64,000 nucleotides of DNA, taken from assembly GCF_034059295.1 (NCBI RefSeq), contig NZ_CP139141.1, positions 4,509,001-4,573,000 on the forward strand, given 5' to 3'. Shown piece by piece: positions 55,992 through 64,000 of the stretch (positions are counted from its first letter, which is position 1; each line of letters begins with the position of its first letter). Origin of the DNA: Pseudomonas sp. HR96. GTDB taxonomy: Bacteria; Pseudomonadota; Gammaproteobacteria; Pseudomonadales; Pseudomonadaceae. The position numbers and the translations under genes are program-made. The notes under the pieces were generated by a model, which did no database searches, was not told the origin of the DNA, and saw only the letters and a list, made by a program, of their open reading frames with translations.

Positions 55992-56424
55992 CCGCCCGCC
56001 GGTGTGACCAGAACCCCGCTTCGGCGGGGTTTTTCATGTCCGAAATTCAGCTGCAGCGGCTAAAGCTATGGCCCTCCCTGCCGTTAACCTGCTGTAACAA
56101 ACAATCTGAAAACAAGCTTTTAGCCTGAATAATTCACACTACACTTGAAGTCAGGCGGTGCCCCCGCCGCCGGCGGACCCTGCCGATTCATCGCTGCCAA
56201 GCGCCTGAGTCCGCCGGTTCTTTCAACCTCCAGCGCAAGCGTAGAACCTGATGGCCAGGCGCTGACTGACCAGTCAAGTAATGCAGGATTATTCAGGGTT
56301 TGTATTTACCCAAAAAAATCGTCTGATTGTCCGACAAACCGCTCTAAATCGTGGCATTGGGGGTATGGCGCAGACGTGAAAAACTTGTTAATTTCCGCTT
56401 CGGTGATCCCTCGGAGTTCTAATA
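55992..56424. other. Region upstream of the fadL-like gene
   Basis: This 433-base gap holds the terminator of the preceding gene (56012-56035) and the promoter region of the porin. A short palindrome tgactgaccagtca lies near 56263-56277. I found no clear GAAAC-N4-GTTTC PsrA-type site and no coding sequence. Confidence 0.5.
56012..56035 (+). terminator. Rho-independent terminator after the DUF3509-like gene
   Basis: The stem accccgc/gcggggt with loop ttcg (56013-56030) is followed by five T residues. Confidence 0.93.
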
Positions 56425-57696
56425 ATGAAAAAAATAATGCTCAAATCAACCATCAGCCTCGCCGTCGCCATGGCATCCAGTCAAATTTTTGCCGGTGGCT
56501 TTGCCATCAATGAGCAAAGCATCAGTGGCATGGGCACAGGGTTTGCGGGTCGCTCTTCCTCTGCTGACGACGCCAGCACTGTCTATGGCAACCCTGCCGG
56601 CATGTCCCGCCTGAAATCCGAACAAGTCAGCATCGGCGCTGCCGTGCTCGATGCCAAGACCAATATCCGTGGCTCCGGCACCTTTGGTGGCAGCACCGAT
56701 GGCGACATGGTGCCGTTTATCGCCGTGCCTATGGGCTACTACGTCAAGCCGCTGTCCGACCAGTGGGCCGTCGGCGTGGGCTTCTACGCCCCCTTCGGCC
56801 TGGTCACCGACTACGAGAGCGGTTTTACCGGCCGCTACTTCGCCAACAAGAGCAAGGTGTCGGTGGTGACCTTCCAGCCCACCGTCAGCTACGCCTTCAA
56901 CGACAAGGTTTCCATCGGTATCGGGCCGACCTTCAACCGCATCGACGGTGAACTGACCGCCGACACCCTGAACGCGGCCACCCCGGGCCGCAACGATGGT
57001 TCGGTGAAGATCAAGGGCGACGACACCGCCGTCGGCTTCAACGCCGGCCTGTTGGTACAGGCGACAGACAGCACTCGTCTGGGCCTGACCTACCACTCCA
57101 AGGTCAGCTACAACCTGGATGGCCACACCAAGATCCAGGGCACTGGTTTCAGTGTGTTCAGCGGCAGCAAGTACGACGCCAGCCTGAGCATCGACACCCC
57201 GGAATCGGTGGACTTCTCGGTCACTCACCAGCTCAACGCCGACTGGACCCTGTACGCCGGCAGCACCTGGACGCGCTGGAGCCGCCTGCAGCAGATCACC
57301 GTCAACAACAGCGGCGTGCCGGTGCAACTGGGTGGCAGCGCAGGGCCTATCGGCACCATCAGCGAACCGCAGAACTGGCACGACACCTGGTCGCATGCCA
57401 TCGGCGCCGCCTACCAGTTGAACAAGCAGTGGGTGCTGCGCACCGGCTTCTCGGTCGACCAGTCGCCGACCAACAACACCGACCGCTCGCCACGCATCCC
57501 CACCGGCGATCGCAAGGCCATCAGCTTCGGTGCCGGCTTTACCCCGGTGGACAACATCACCATCGACCTGGCGGTTTCCTACCTGAAGGAAGAAGACACC
57601 AGCGTCAATCTGGCCAGCGCCACCAAAGGCGCGCTCAACGCTGATTACAAGAACAGCGCCTGGGGCTTCGGCAGTGCTGTGACCTACCGCTTCTGA
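56425..57696 (+). CDS. FadL-family outer-membrane transport protein (OmpP1-like)
   Basis: This 423-residue protein has a signal peptide ending at IFAGGF and the FadL N-terminal plug sequence GGFAINEQSISGMGTGFAGR followed by NPAGMSRL. The rest is a beta-barrel with a C-terminal Phe (VTYRF) for BAM insertion. It carries hydrophobic substrates such as long-chain fatty acids across the outer membrane. The exact substrate cannot be told because Pseudomonas has several FadL paralogues. It is followed by a very stable terminator shared with the convergent cobalamin operon. Confidence 0.92.
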   Translation: MKKIMLKSTISLAVAMASSQIFAGGFAINEQSISGMGTGFAGRSSSADDASTVYGNPAGMSRLKSEQVSIGAAVLDAKTNIRGSGTFGGSTDGDMVPFIAVPMGYYVKPLSDQWAVGVGFYAPFGLVTDYESGFTGRYFANKSKVSVVTFQPTVSYAFNDKVSIGIGPTFNRIDGELTADTLNAATPGRNDGSVKIKGDDTAVGFNAGLLVQATDSTRLGLTYHSKVSYNLDGHTKIQGTGFSVFSGSKYDASLSIDTPESVDFSVTHQLNADWTLYAGSTWTRWSRLQQITVNNSGVPVQLGGSAGPIGTISEPQNWHDTWSHAIGAAYQLNKQWVLRTGFSVDQSPTNNTDRSPRIPTGDRKAISFGAGFTPVDNITIDLAVSYLKEEDTSVNLASATKGALNADYKNSAWGFGSAVTYRF

Positions 57697-57715
57697 TAGT
57701 CGTTGCGGGTCAAAG

Positions 57716-57774
57716 ACCGGCCTGCTGCCTCTCGGGGACTTCGTCTCCGAGAGGCAGCAGGCCGGTTTCGTTTA
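57716..57774. terminator. Long hairpin terminator between fadL-like gene and cobS
   Basis: A perfect 20-bp stem (57716-57735 with 57747-57766, starting accggcctgctgcctctcgg) with an 11-base loop is followed by tttcgttt. It lies between convergent genes and can end both transcripts. Confidence 0.9.
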
Positions 57775-58500
57775 TAAAGCCCACACCACCAGCACTGCCA
57801 TCTCGACAATTTCCAGCACTGCCCCCGCCGTATCTCCGGTGGTCCCACCCAAGCGGCGGATCATCAAGCGCCGCAACCACGTCACTACCAGCACCGCCAC
57901 CAGCACACTGGCCAAGCCGTGCCCCGGGGCAATCAATACGCAACCCAACGCCACCAGGCCCAGCACCCACCAACCCTGGCGCCGCGGCAGATGATCGGCC
58001 AGCGCCTGCCCCAGGCCGCCGGCACGGATGTAGGCAGTGGTCAGAAACAACCCCAAAAGTACCGCCCGGCCCAGCACCGGCGTCAGCAACAACGCTGGCC
58101 AGGCGTGCAGCTGCAGCACCGCCGCCAGGGCACAGAACTTCAACAGCAGCACCACCACCAGGGTGACCACGGCAATCGGCCCGCTGCGCGGATCCTTCAT
58201 GATCAGCAGGGTCCGCTCGCGGTCACCGAAGCCGCCAAGCCAGGCGTCGGCGCTGTCGGCCAGACCGTCCAGATGCAGGGCACCGCTGAACAACACCCAA
58301 CCGGCGAGCAACAATGCGGCCTGCAGCAACGGCGGCGCGCCTTGCAGCAGCCATTGGCCCAGACACAGCAGCAGGCCCAGCAGCAGGCCGACCAGAGGAT
58401 AAAACAACAGTGACCGGCCCACGGCCTGGGGCGCCGGCATGCCCGGCAGACGGACCGGCAGGCGGCTGAGAAACTGCAGGGCGATCAGCAATGGCGCCAT
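57772..58500 (-). CDS. cobS: Adenosylcobinamide-GDP ribazoletransferase
   Basis: This 242-residue integral membrane protein has the CobS N-terminus LLIALQFLSRLPV and the motif HLDGLADSADAWLGGFGDRERTL. It also has KDPRSGPIAVVTLVVVLLLKF and several hydrophobic helices. It joins adenosylcobinamide-GDP with alpha-ribazole(-phosphate) in the last steps of cobalamin synthesis. It is the last gene of the operon, two bases after the phosphatase gene, and ends in the shared terminator region. Confidence 0.95.
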   Translation of the reverse strand: MAPLLIALQFLSRLPVRLPGMPAPQAVGRSLLFYPLVGLLLGLLLCLGQWLLQGAPPLLQAALLLAGWVLFSGALHLDGLADSADAWLGGFGDRERTLLIMKDPRSGPIAVVTLVVVLLLKFCALAAVLQLHAWPALLLTPVLGRAVLLGLFLTTAYIRAGGLGQALADHLPRRQGWWVLGLVALGCVLIAPGHGLASVLVAVLVVTWLRRLMIRRLGGTTGDTAGAVLEIVEMAVLVVWAL

Positions 58501-58502
58501 GT

Positions 58503-59078
58503 TCAGCGCCGCTCGCGCAGTTGACCGTCAGCCTCGACGCTCAACGCAAACCGTGCACCATGGGCCACTTCGACCTGCAGCAAACGCTCGCGAGGCAGCC
58601 CGCGAGCCTGAGCCAGCAGCAGGCGCATGACCCCGCCGTGGCTGATCAGCAGCAGGCGCTCGCCGGCGTGGGCGGCCTGCAGGCGCTGTACCGCAGCCAG
58701 TACGCGACGCTGAAAGTGCAGCACGGGCTCGCCGCCGGGCGGGGTGAACCCGTAGGGGTCGTTCCAGAACTGTCCCAGACCGGCTTCATCGGTGAGCATC
58801 AACTCGGCCGGCGTGCGCCCTTCCCATTCACCGAAATGCAGCTCCTGCAGGTCGGGCTCCAAGTGCAGGGCGACGCCCAGGCGTTCGGCCAGGGCCTCGG
58901 CGAACAAGGCGCAACGCTGCAAGGGGGAGCTGACCAGTCGCGTCCAGGGACCGCCATCGGCCACAGCATCGTGCATCTGCCGCCAGCCGAATTCGGTCAG
59001 TGCATCGTCTAGGCTGCCGCGCAAGCCGCCACGCAGCTCGGTTTCACCGTGGCGCAGCAGGTCCAGGTGCAGGCTCAT
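58503..59078 (-). CDS. cobC: Alpha-ribazole phosphatase
   Basis: This 191-residue histidine-phosphatase-superfamily enzyme has the catalytic LLRHGETE near the N-terminus, [25 protein letters not shown] and the second histidine in [13 protein letters not shown]. It dephosphorylates alpha-ribazole-5'-phosphate or adenosylcobalamin-phosphate. Its start overlaps the cobT stop by four bases (ATGA), and cobS follows. Note that cobC in P. denitrificans nomenclature is a different gene (called cobD here). Confidence 0.92.
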   Translation of the reverse strand: MSLHLDLLRHGETELRGGLRGSLDDALTEFGWRQMHDAVADGGPWTRLVSSPLQRCALFAEALAERLGVALHLEPDLQELHFGEWEGRTPAELMLTDEAGLGQFWNDPYGFTPPGGEPVLHFQRRVLAAVQRLQAAHAGERLLLISHGGVMRLLLAQARGLPRERLLQVEVAHGARFALSVEADGQLRERR

Positions 59079-60130
59079 GCGGGGCGATCGGCCACCGCCG
59101 CCTCGGCAAAGGTCGCCATCTGCCCATGCAGTGCGCAGGCCAGGCGCAGCAGCGGCACCGCCAGCGCCGCACCACTGCCCTCGCCCAGGCGCAGGCCAAG
59201 GTCAAGCAAGGGCGCGCCCTGCAATGCCTCGAGCACCAACCGGTGGCCCGGCTCGGCGCCCTTGTGGCCGAACAGCAACCAAGGCTGCAAGGAGGGGTTC
59301 AGGCGCACTGCGAGCAAGGCCGCGACGCTGCAGATGTAGCCGTCCACCAACACGGCGATGCCCTGCTGCCCGCATGCGAGGTAGGCCCCTGCCAACGCCG
59401 CGATCTCCAGCCCGCCGACGCAGCTCAAGGCGCGCAAGGGGTCGTCGGCCAAGGGGCCGTGGAACGCCAGCGCACGGCCAATGACCTGGGCCTTGTGCTG
59501 GATGCCAGCGGCGTCCAGGCCGGTGCCCGCCCCTACCAGCGCCAGCGCCGGGCTGTCGAGCAGCGCGGCGGCCAGCGCAGCGGCGGCAGTGGTGTTGCCA
59601 ATGCCCATTTCACCGCCGATGAACAATTCAGCGCCGGCCGCCCTGGCCCGCACCACGCTGTCCTGGCCGGCCTGCAAGGCGGCCAGGCATTGCACCTGGG
59701 TCATGGCTGCGGCGCTGACGAAGTTCGCCGTGCCGCGGGCGATGTGCAGGTGGCGCACCCCCGGCAGCTCAGCAGCCAAGGTCGCCGTGCCGAGGTCGAT
59801 CACTTCCAGCTGCGCCGCCAATTGCCGCGCCAGCACGCTGATCGCCGCGCCGCCATTGACGAAATTGAGCAGCATCTGCCCGGTGACTTCCTGTGGAAAG
59901 GGCGAGACGCCCTCGGCGACCACACCGTGGTCGCCGGCGAAGATGGCGATCCACACTTGCTCCACCGCCGGCTTGAGCCGGCCCTGCAGGCCCGCCAGCT
60001 GGATTGCCACAGCCTCAAGCGGGCCCAGCGAACCAGCCGGTTTGGTCAATTGCTGCTGCCGCTCGCGGGCCTGCTGCAATGCGTTGTCATCCACCGGCTG
60101 GCAGGGCTGCAGCCACCAGGCTTGGCTCAT
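59075..60130 (-). CDS. cobT: Nicotinate-nucleotide--dimethylbenzimidazole phosphoribosyltransferase
   Basis: This 351-residue protein matches CobT throughout: [40 protein letters not shown], the nucleotide-loop segment [14 protein letters not shown], and [11 protein letters not shown]. The C-terminal [15 protein letters not shown] contains the catalytic region (Glu). It makes alpha-ribazole-5'-phosphate from NaMN and dimethylbenzimidazole. It overlaps cobU by four bases at its start and cobC at its end. Confidence 0.96.
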   Translation of the reverse strand: MSQAWWLQPCQPVDDNALQQARERQQQLTKPAGSLGPLEAVAIQLAGLQGRLKPAVEQVWIAIFAGDHGVVAEGVSPFPQEVTGQMLLNFVNGGAAISVLARQLAAQLEVIDLGTATLAAELPGVRHLHIARGTANFVSAAAMTQVQCLAALQAGQDSVVRARAAGAELFIGGEMGIGNTTAAAALAAALLDSPALALVGAGTGLDAAGIQHKAQVIGRALAFHGPLADDPLRALSCVGGLEIAALAGAYLACGQQGIAVLVDGYICSVAALLAVRLNPSLQPWLLFGHKGAEPGHRLVLEALQGAPLLDLGLRLGEGSGAALAVPLLRLACALHGQMATFAEAAVADRPA

Positions 60131-60648
60131 AGAGGTTGTCCTTTCAAGGTAAGAGGTAGCCCGGCGACGGTCAGCACCACGCGGTCGCAGCGCTCGGCCA
60201 GGGCTTGGTGCAACAGGCCGGCTTCGTCGACATAGCGCCGGGTCAGTTCGCCCATGGGCACCACGCCAAGGCCGGTTTCGTTGCTGACGAATATCACCGG
60301 CCCGGGCAGTTCGCCCAGGCAGTCGAGCAGTGCCTGGCGCTCGTTGTCCAGGCGTTGCGGGTCACTGTCGAGCAGCAGGTTGGTCAGCCACAGGGTCAGG
60401 CAGTCGACCAGCAGGCAGCGCTCGGCGCCAGCCTGCTCGCGCAGCACGGCCGCCAGCGCCAGGGGTTCCTCGACCAGGCCCCAGCTGGCTGGCCGGCGCT
60501 GACGGTGCAAGGCCACGCGTTCGCTCATCTCGCCATCCAGCGCCTGGCTGGTGGCGATGTACACCACCTGCAGCCCGCTGGCTGCGGCCAGGCCCTCGGC
60601 CAACCGACTCTTGCCGGAGCGGGCGCCGCCCAGAATCAACTGCAACAT
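60127..60648 (-). CDS. cobU: Adenosylcobinamide kinase / guanylyltransferase
   Basis: This 173-residue bifunctional enzyme has a P-loop GGARSGKS near the N-terminus, the HRQRRPASW segment that holds the guanylylated histidine, [14 protein letters not shown] and [20 protein letters not shown]. It phosphorylates adenosylcobinamide and transfers GMP to it. It starts one base after the cobQ stop; the open frame that continues upstream is the reverse-phase shadow of cobQ. Also called cobP. Confidence 0.95.
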   Translation of the reverse strand: MLQLILGGARSGKSRLAEGLAAASGLQVVYIATSQALDGEMSERVALHRQRRPASWGLVEEPLALAAVLREQAGAERCLLVDCLTLWLTNLLLDSDPQRLDNERQALLDCLGELPGPVIFVSNETGLGVVPMGELTRRYVDEAGLLHQALAERCDRVVLTVAGLPLTLKGQPL

Positions 60649-60649
60649 C

Positions 60650-62122
60650 TCAACTCTCCGAGGTTTCAGCGGGCAGGCCGCACAGGCGGCGCAGGTGCGC
60701 GGTGTCCAGATGCTTCTCGACCAGATCGGCCAGCCGCTCGATGTCCAATTCGCGCAGGGCGTGATAATCCACGGCCTGCACCTCGGCCAGCCCGGCCCAG
60801 CGCAACAGGGCGGCGCTGGACGCCGAATGCTCGAACAGGCCGTGCAGGTAGGTGCCGATGATCTGCCCGTCGGTACTGACCGCACCGTCGCAGCGGCCGT
60901 CGTCCAGGTACACCACAGGCGATTCCAGGGCCGGCCCGCTGCTGACGCCGGCATGAATCTCGTAGCCACTGACCGCCGCGCCTTCCAGGCTGAGGCTGCC
61001 GCTGACATTGCGCAGTTGCTTCTCGGCCGCCAGCTCGGTGGACAGCGCCAGCAGGCCCAGGCCCGGGCTGGACCCCGCCGCCCCCTCCAGGCCCAACGGG
61101 TCGTGCAACTGCTCGCCGAGCATCTGCAGACCGCCGCAGATCCCCAGCAGCTTGCCGCCGTAACGCAGGTGGCGGCGGATGGCGGTCTCCCAACCCTGCT
61201 CACGCAGGCTGGCCAGGTCGCCACGCACGCTCTTGGAGCCCGGCAGAATGATCAGGTCGGCCGCCGGGATGGCCTGCCCGGGGCCGATGAATTGCAGGTC
61301 GACCTGCGGATGCAGGCGCAAGGGGTCGAAGTCGGTATGGTTGCTGATGCGCGGCAACACCGGCACGATGACCTTGAGCACCTGCGCCGCCTTGGCTGAC
61401 TGGCGCCGGTCGAGGCCGTCTTCGGCCTCCAGGTGCAGGTCGCTGACGTACGGCAGCACGCCGAGCACCGGTTTGCCGGTGCGTTGCTCGAGCCAGTCGA
61501 GCCCCGGCTGCAGCAACGCCAGGTCGCCGCGAAAGCGGTTGATGACAAAGCCGGCCACACGCTGCTGCTCGCTGGGCGACAGCAGGTCGAGGGTGCCGAC
61601 CAGATGGGCGAAGACGCCGCCACGGTTGATGTCGGCGATCAGCAGCACCGGGCAGTCCACCGCTTCGGCGAAGCCCATGTTGGCGATGTCGCCGGCACGC
61701 AGGTTGATCTCGGCCGGCGAGCCGGCACCCTCCACCATCACCAACGGGTACTGCGCGCTCAGGCGCTGGTGGGAGGCCAGCACCGCCTGCATGGCGATGG
61801 CCTTATAGTCGTGATAGGCCACGGCATTCATGGTGGTGACCGCGCGCCCGTGGATGATCACCTGGGCGCCGGTGTCGCTGTTGGGTTTGAGCAGCACCGG
61901 ATTCATGTCGGTGTGCGGCGCGATCCCCGCCGCCTGCGCCTGCACCGCCTGGGCCCGGCCAATTTCACCACCGTCGGCAGTCACGGCGCTGTTGAGGGCC
62001 ATGTTCTGCGGCTTGAACGGCACCACGGCGACGCCCTGGCGTGTCGCCCAGCGGCACAACGCGGTGACCAGGGTGCTCTTGCCCGCATCGGAGGTGGTGC
62101 CTTGCACCATCAAGGTGGTCAT
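60650..62122 (-). CDS. cobQ: Cobyric acid synthase (glutamine-hydrolysing)
   Basis: This 490-residue protein has an N-terminal dethiobiotin-synthetase-like ATPase domain ([30 protein letters not shown]) and a C-terminal class-I glutamine amidotransferase domain (about 250-460), with the active-site cysteine near residue 330 in [10 protein letters not shown]. It amidates adenosylcobyrinic acid a,c-diamide at four positions. The ATG overlaps the upstream stop by four bases (62119-62122). The internal SYL...HGLFEH region is conserved-looking. Confidence 0.96.
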   Translation of the reverse strand: MTTLMVQGTTSDAGKSTLVTALCRWATRQGVAVVPFKPQNMALNSAVTADGGEIGRAQAVQAQAAGIAPHTDMNPVLLKPNSDTGAQVIIHGRAVTTMNAVAYHDYKAIAMQAVLASHQRLSAQYPLVMVEGAGSPAEINLRAGDIANMGFAEAVDCPVLLIADINRGGVFAHLVGTLDLLSPSEQQRVAGFVINRFRGDLALLQPGLDWLEQRTGKPVLGVLPYVSDLHLEAEDGLDRRQSAKAAQVLKVIVPVLPRISNHTDFDPLRLHPQVDLQFIGPGQAIPAADLIILPGSKSVRGDLASLREQGWETAIRRHLRYGGKLLGICGGLQMLGEQLHDPLGLEGAAGSSPGLGLLALSTELAAEKQLRNVSGSLSLEGAAVSGYEIHAGVSSGPALESPVVYLDDGRCDGAVSTDGQIIGTYLHGLFEHSASSAALLRWAGLAEVQAVDYHALRELDIERLADLVEKHLDTAHLRRLCGLPAETSES

Positions 62123-63111
62123 GGGCGCTCCGTGGCCCAGGCGTCAAAGGCCTGATCCAGGCGCAGCCATTCGGCTTCCTCGGATGGCAGGCCCAAGCGC
62201 AGGCTGCTGCCGTGCTCGAACAGGCGCAGCAGGATGCCACGCTGGGCCATGAAGCGCTGCAGCAAGGCGGCGTCCTCGCAGGCCAGCCACTGGAACAGCG
62301 CGCAGCCGCCCTGGGGGGCGTAGCCGTGGCGTGTGAGCAGCTCGAGCAGACGTTGGCTGGCAGCCGCCGCGCGCTGGATCTGCCGACGATGGCCGGCGTT
62401 GTCGAGCAGGCAGGCGGTGCCCAGCACCCGGGTCGGACCGCTGATGCTCCATGGGCCGAGCTGCTCGGCGAGCAGTTGCAGCAGTTTGTGCTCGGCCAGC
62501 ACGAAACCCAGGCGTACTCCGGCCAGGCCAAAGAACTTGCCGAACGAGCGCAGCACGATCAAGCCGCTGCGGTTGCTGTGAGCCGCCAGGCTCAGGCCTG
62601 GCGTGTTGTCCATGAAGGCTTCGTCGACCACCAGCCAGCCGCCACGGGCGGCCAGGCGGGTGTGCCATTCCAGCAGCTGGACCGCCGAGATAAGCCGCCC
62701 GGTGGGGTTGTTCGGGTTGACCAGCACCAGCACGTCGAGGCTGTCGATGAAATGCTCGACCTCATGTTCGCCAATCTCGCGCACCACGTGGCCGGCCTTG
62801 CGCCAGGCCTCGGCATGCTCGGCATAGCACGGTGACAATACCGCCACCCGACCGCTGCGGCGCAGGCGCGGCAACAACTGGATGGCCGCCTGCGAGCCGG
62901 GCACTGGCAACAGTTCGTCGGCGTCGTAATAACGGCGCGCGGCGTCCTCCAGGCCATCGTCGGTCTCCGGCAGACGCGCCCAGGCGCGCACGGGGATCTC
63001 GCCGATTGGCCAGGGCCAGGGGGCAATGCCACTGGAGAGGTCGAGCCAGTCGGGCTCGGCGATGCCATATTGCTGCGCGGCCTGGCGCAGGCGTCCACCG
63101 TGTTCAAGCAT
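62119..63111 (-). CDS. cobD: Threonine-phosphate decarboxylase (CobD/CobC)
   Basis: This 330-residue PLP enzyme of the aminotransferase class I/II fold supplies aminopropanol phosphate for the nucleotide loop. Seen are [35 protein letters not shown], the DEAFMD segment and the PLP-lysine region [23 protein letters not shown] 63111 has aggag eight bases upstream and overlaps the end of cbiB by eight bases; a longer start at 63129 is possible. In P. denitrificans naming this is cobC. Confidence 0.93.
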   Translation of the reverse strand: MLEHGGRLRQAAQQYGIAEPDWLDLSSGIAPWPWPIGEIPVRAWARLPETDDGLEDAARRYYDADELLPVPGSQAAIQLLPRLRRSGRVAVLSPCYAEHAEAWRKAGHVVREIGEHEVEHFIDSLDVLVLVNPNNPTGRLISAVQLLEWHTRLAARGGWLVVDEAFMDNTPGLSLAAHSNRSGLIVLRSFGKFFGLAGVRLGFVLAEHKLLQLLAEQLGPWSISGPTRVLGTACLLDNAGHRRQIQRAAAASQRLLELLTRHGYAPQGGCALFQWLACEDAALLQRFMAQRGILLRLFEHGSSLRLGLPSEEAEWLRLDQAFDAWATERP

Positions 63112-64000
63112 AGAATTGGGCTCCTGCACAAATGATCAACAACCACAGCCAGAGTCCGCGCTGTACCAGCTGCCAGCCGGCCTCGATGGCGTCGGCGTCG
63201 GCCGGGCGCCCTTCACCCAGCTCCGGGCGCTGGTGCAGCTCGCCGTGGTACACCGCCGGGCCGCCCAGCTGCACCTCAAGCGCTCCGGCGCCTGCGGCCA
63301 TCACCGGCCCGGCGTTGGGGCTGTCCCACTGCGGCGCCTGTTGCCGCCAGCAGCGCAGCGCCAGGCGGGTGCTGCCCAACAGCGCATAGGTCAAGGCCAC
63401 CAGGCGGGCCGGCAGATAATTGAGCACATCGTCGATGCGCGCGGCAGCCCAGCCAAAACGCTCGAAGCGCTCATTACGATAGCCCCACATGGCATCCAGG
63501 GTATTGCTCAGCCGATACAGGACCACCCCGGGGGCACCGAACAGCACGAACCAGAACAGCGCGGCGAACACTGCGTCGCTGCCGTTTTCCAGCACCGACT
63601 CGGTGGCGGCGCGAGCCACGGCGTTGGCGTCGAGCTCGGCGGTTTCGCGGCTGACCAGATAGCCGACGCGCTTGCGGGCCTGCTCCAGGTCGCCCGTGCG
63701 CAACGCCTGCGCCACTGGGGTCACGTGCTCACCCAGGCTGCGCATGCCCAGCGCGCAATACAGCGCGGCAACATCCACCAGCCAGCCGACCATCGGCAGC
63801 CAGGACAGCAAGGTCGCCAGCGCGGTGAGCGGCAGCACCGCCAGCACCCAGGCGCTGACGCCATGGCTGCGCCAGCCGGCGCCGGCACTGTTGAAGCGCT
63901 GTTCCAGGCGGTTGGCCAGGCGCCCGAACGCCACCAGCGGGTGACCCCGCCGCGGTTCGCCGAACAGGGCGTCCAGGGCCACGCCTGCCATGGCCAGCAA
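63104..64000 (-). CDS. cbiB: Adenosylcobinamide-phosphate synthase, 5' end outside window
   Basis: This integral membrane protein is open to the window edge, so its N-terminal residues are missing. The visible part begins [26 protein letters not shown], the CbiB family start after a few residues, and includes [28 protein letters not shown] and [30 protein letters not shown]. These are CbiB signatures. It attaches aminopropanol phosphate to cobyric acid. Also called cobD in some naming. It is the most upstream cobalamin gene seen; any cobalamin riboswitch would lie outside the window. Confidence 0.93.
   Translation of the reverse strand: MLAMAGVALDALFGEPRRGHPLVAFGRLANRLEQRFNSAGAGWRSHGVSAWVLAVLPLTALATLLSWLPMVGWLVDVAALYCALGMRSLGEHVTPVAQALRTGDLEQARKRVGYLVSRETAELDANAVARAATESVLENGSDAVFAALFWFVLFGAPGVVLYRLSNTLDAMWGYRNERFERFGWAAARIDDVLNYLPARLVALTYALLGSTRLALRCWRQQAPQWDSPNAGPVMAAGAGALEVQLGGPAVYHGELHQRPELGEGRPADADAIEAGWQLVQRGLWLWLLIICAGAQFYA

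Noticed and set aside
57716..57774. Large hairpin considered as a structured RNA or cobalamin riboswitch
   Set aside because: It is downstream of cobS, not upstream of the operon, has a simple 20-bp stem, and lies between convergent genes, so a terminator is the better reading.

Overview
The window is high-GC chromosomal DNA of a fluorescent Pseudomonas, most likely of the P. putida group. The evidence is a LapF-type RTX adhesin next to its own type I secretion genes, an MxtR/CrbS hybrid kinase, Prc, RdgC, a FimV paralogue beside a MarR regulator and recQ, a complete late cobalamin operon, and REP-like intergenic repeats. Gene order in several blocks resembles other pseudomonads, so most of the window is core genome.

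Layout. 1-1933: end of a sensor kinase, a YdjA-like nitroreductase, a DUF962 membrane protein and a SelW-like protein. 2006-10465: an AT-richer accessory island on the minus strand, with a 1063-residue VasX/BTH_I2691-type T6SS effector followed by five full DUF6708 paralogues, one truncated copy, a short orphan ORF and small tandem repeats. 10686-16668: FimV/HubP-family paralogue, MarR regulator, RecQ and a YecA/UPF0149 protein. 16785-32037: triplicated REP-like repeats, then a 3095-residue LapF-like adhesin divergent from a lapHIJ-like type I secretion operon. 32374-37819: Prc protease, an EAL-only phosphodiesterase, an XRE regulator with a coupled partner, a YkvA protein and an FKBP lipoprotein. 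38026-43418: LysR regulator divergent from a di-haem cytochrome/catalase-like pair, then a Gfo/Idh/MocA oxidoreductase. 43535-46337: tRNA-Asp, tRNA-Val, rdgC, a bile-acid-family symporter and a higBA toxin-antitoxin pair. 46538-54682: LplT-PlsC fusion, MFS transporter, MxtR-like hybrid kinase and RmuC. 55767-57696: a DUF3509-like small protein and a FadL-type porin. 57772-64000: cobalamin nucleotide-loop operon (cbiB-cobD-cobQ-cobU-cobT-cobC-cobS, transcribed toward lower coordinates).

The best candidate for an undescribed system is the T6SS effector and its DUF6708 array. The effector looks chimeric: a GC-rich N-terminal delivery part is joined near 8400-8550 to an AT-rich membrane-inserting C-terminal part. 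The downstream two-TM paralogues look like an immunity repertoire growing by tandem duplication. A block of about 780 bp repeats without a mismatch that I could see, at a 1176-bp period, and the copies differ mainly in their C-terminal ends. Their immunity role is inferred from position and architecture, not shown by sequence alone.

Other items worth attention are the regulator/di-haem cytochrome/catalase-like module, the EAL protein without additional domains, the palindrome just upstream of higB, and a perfect inverted pair of DnaA-box-like sites in front of the ykvA-like gene.
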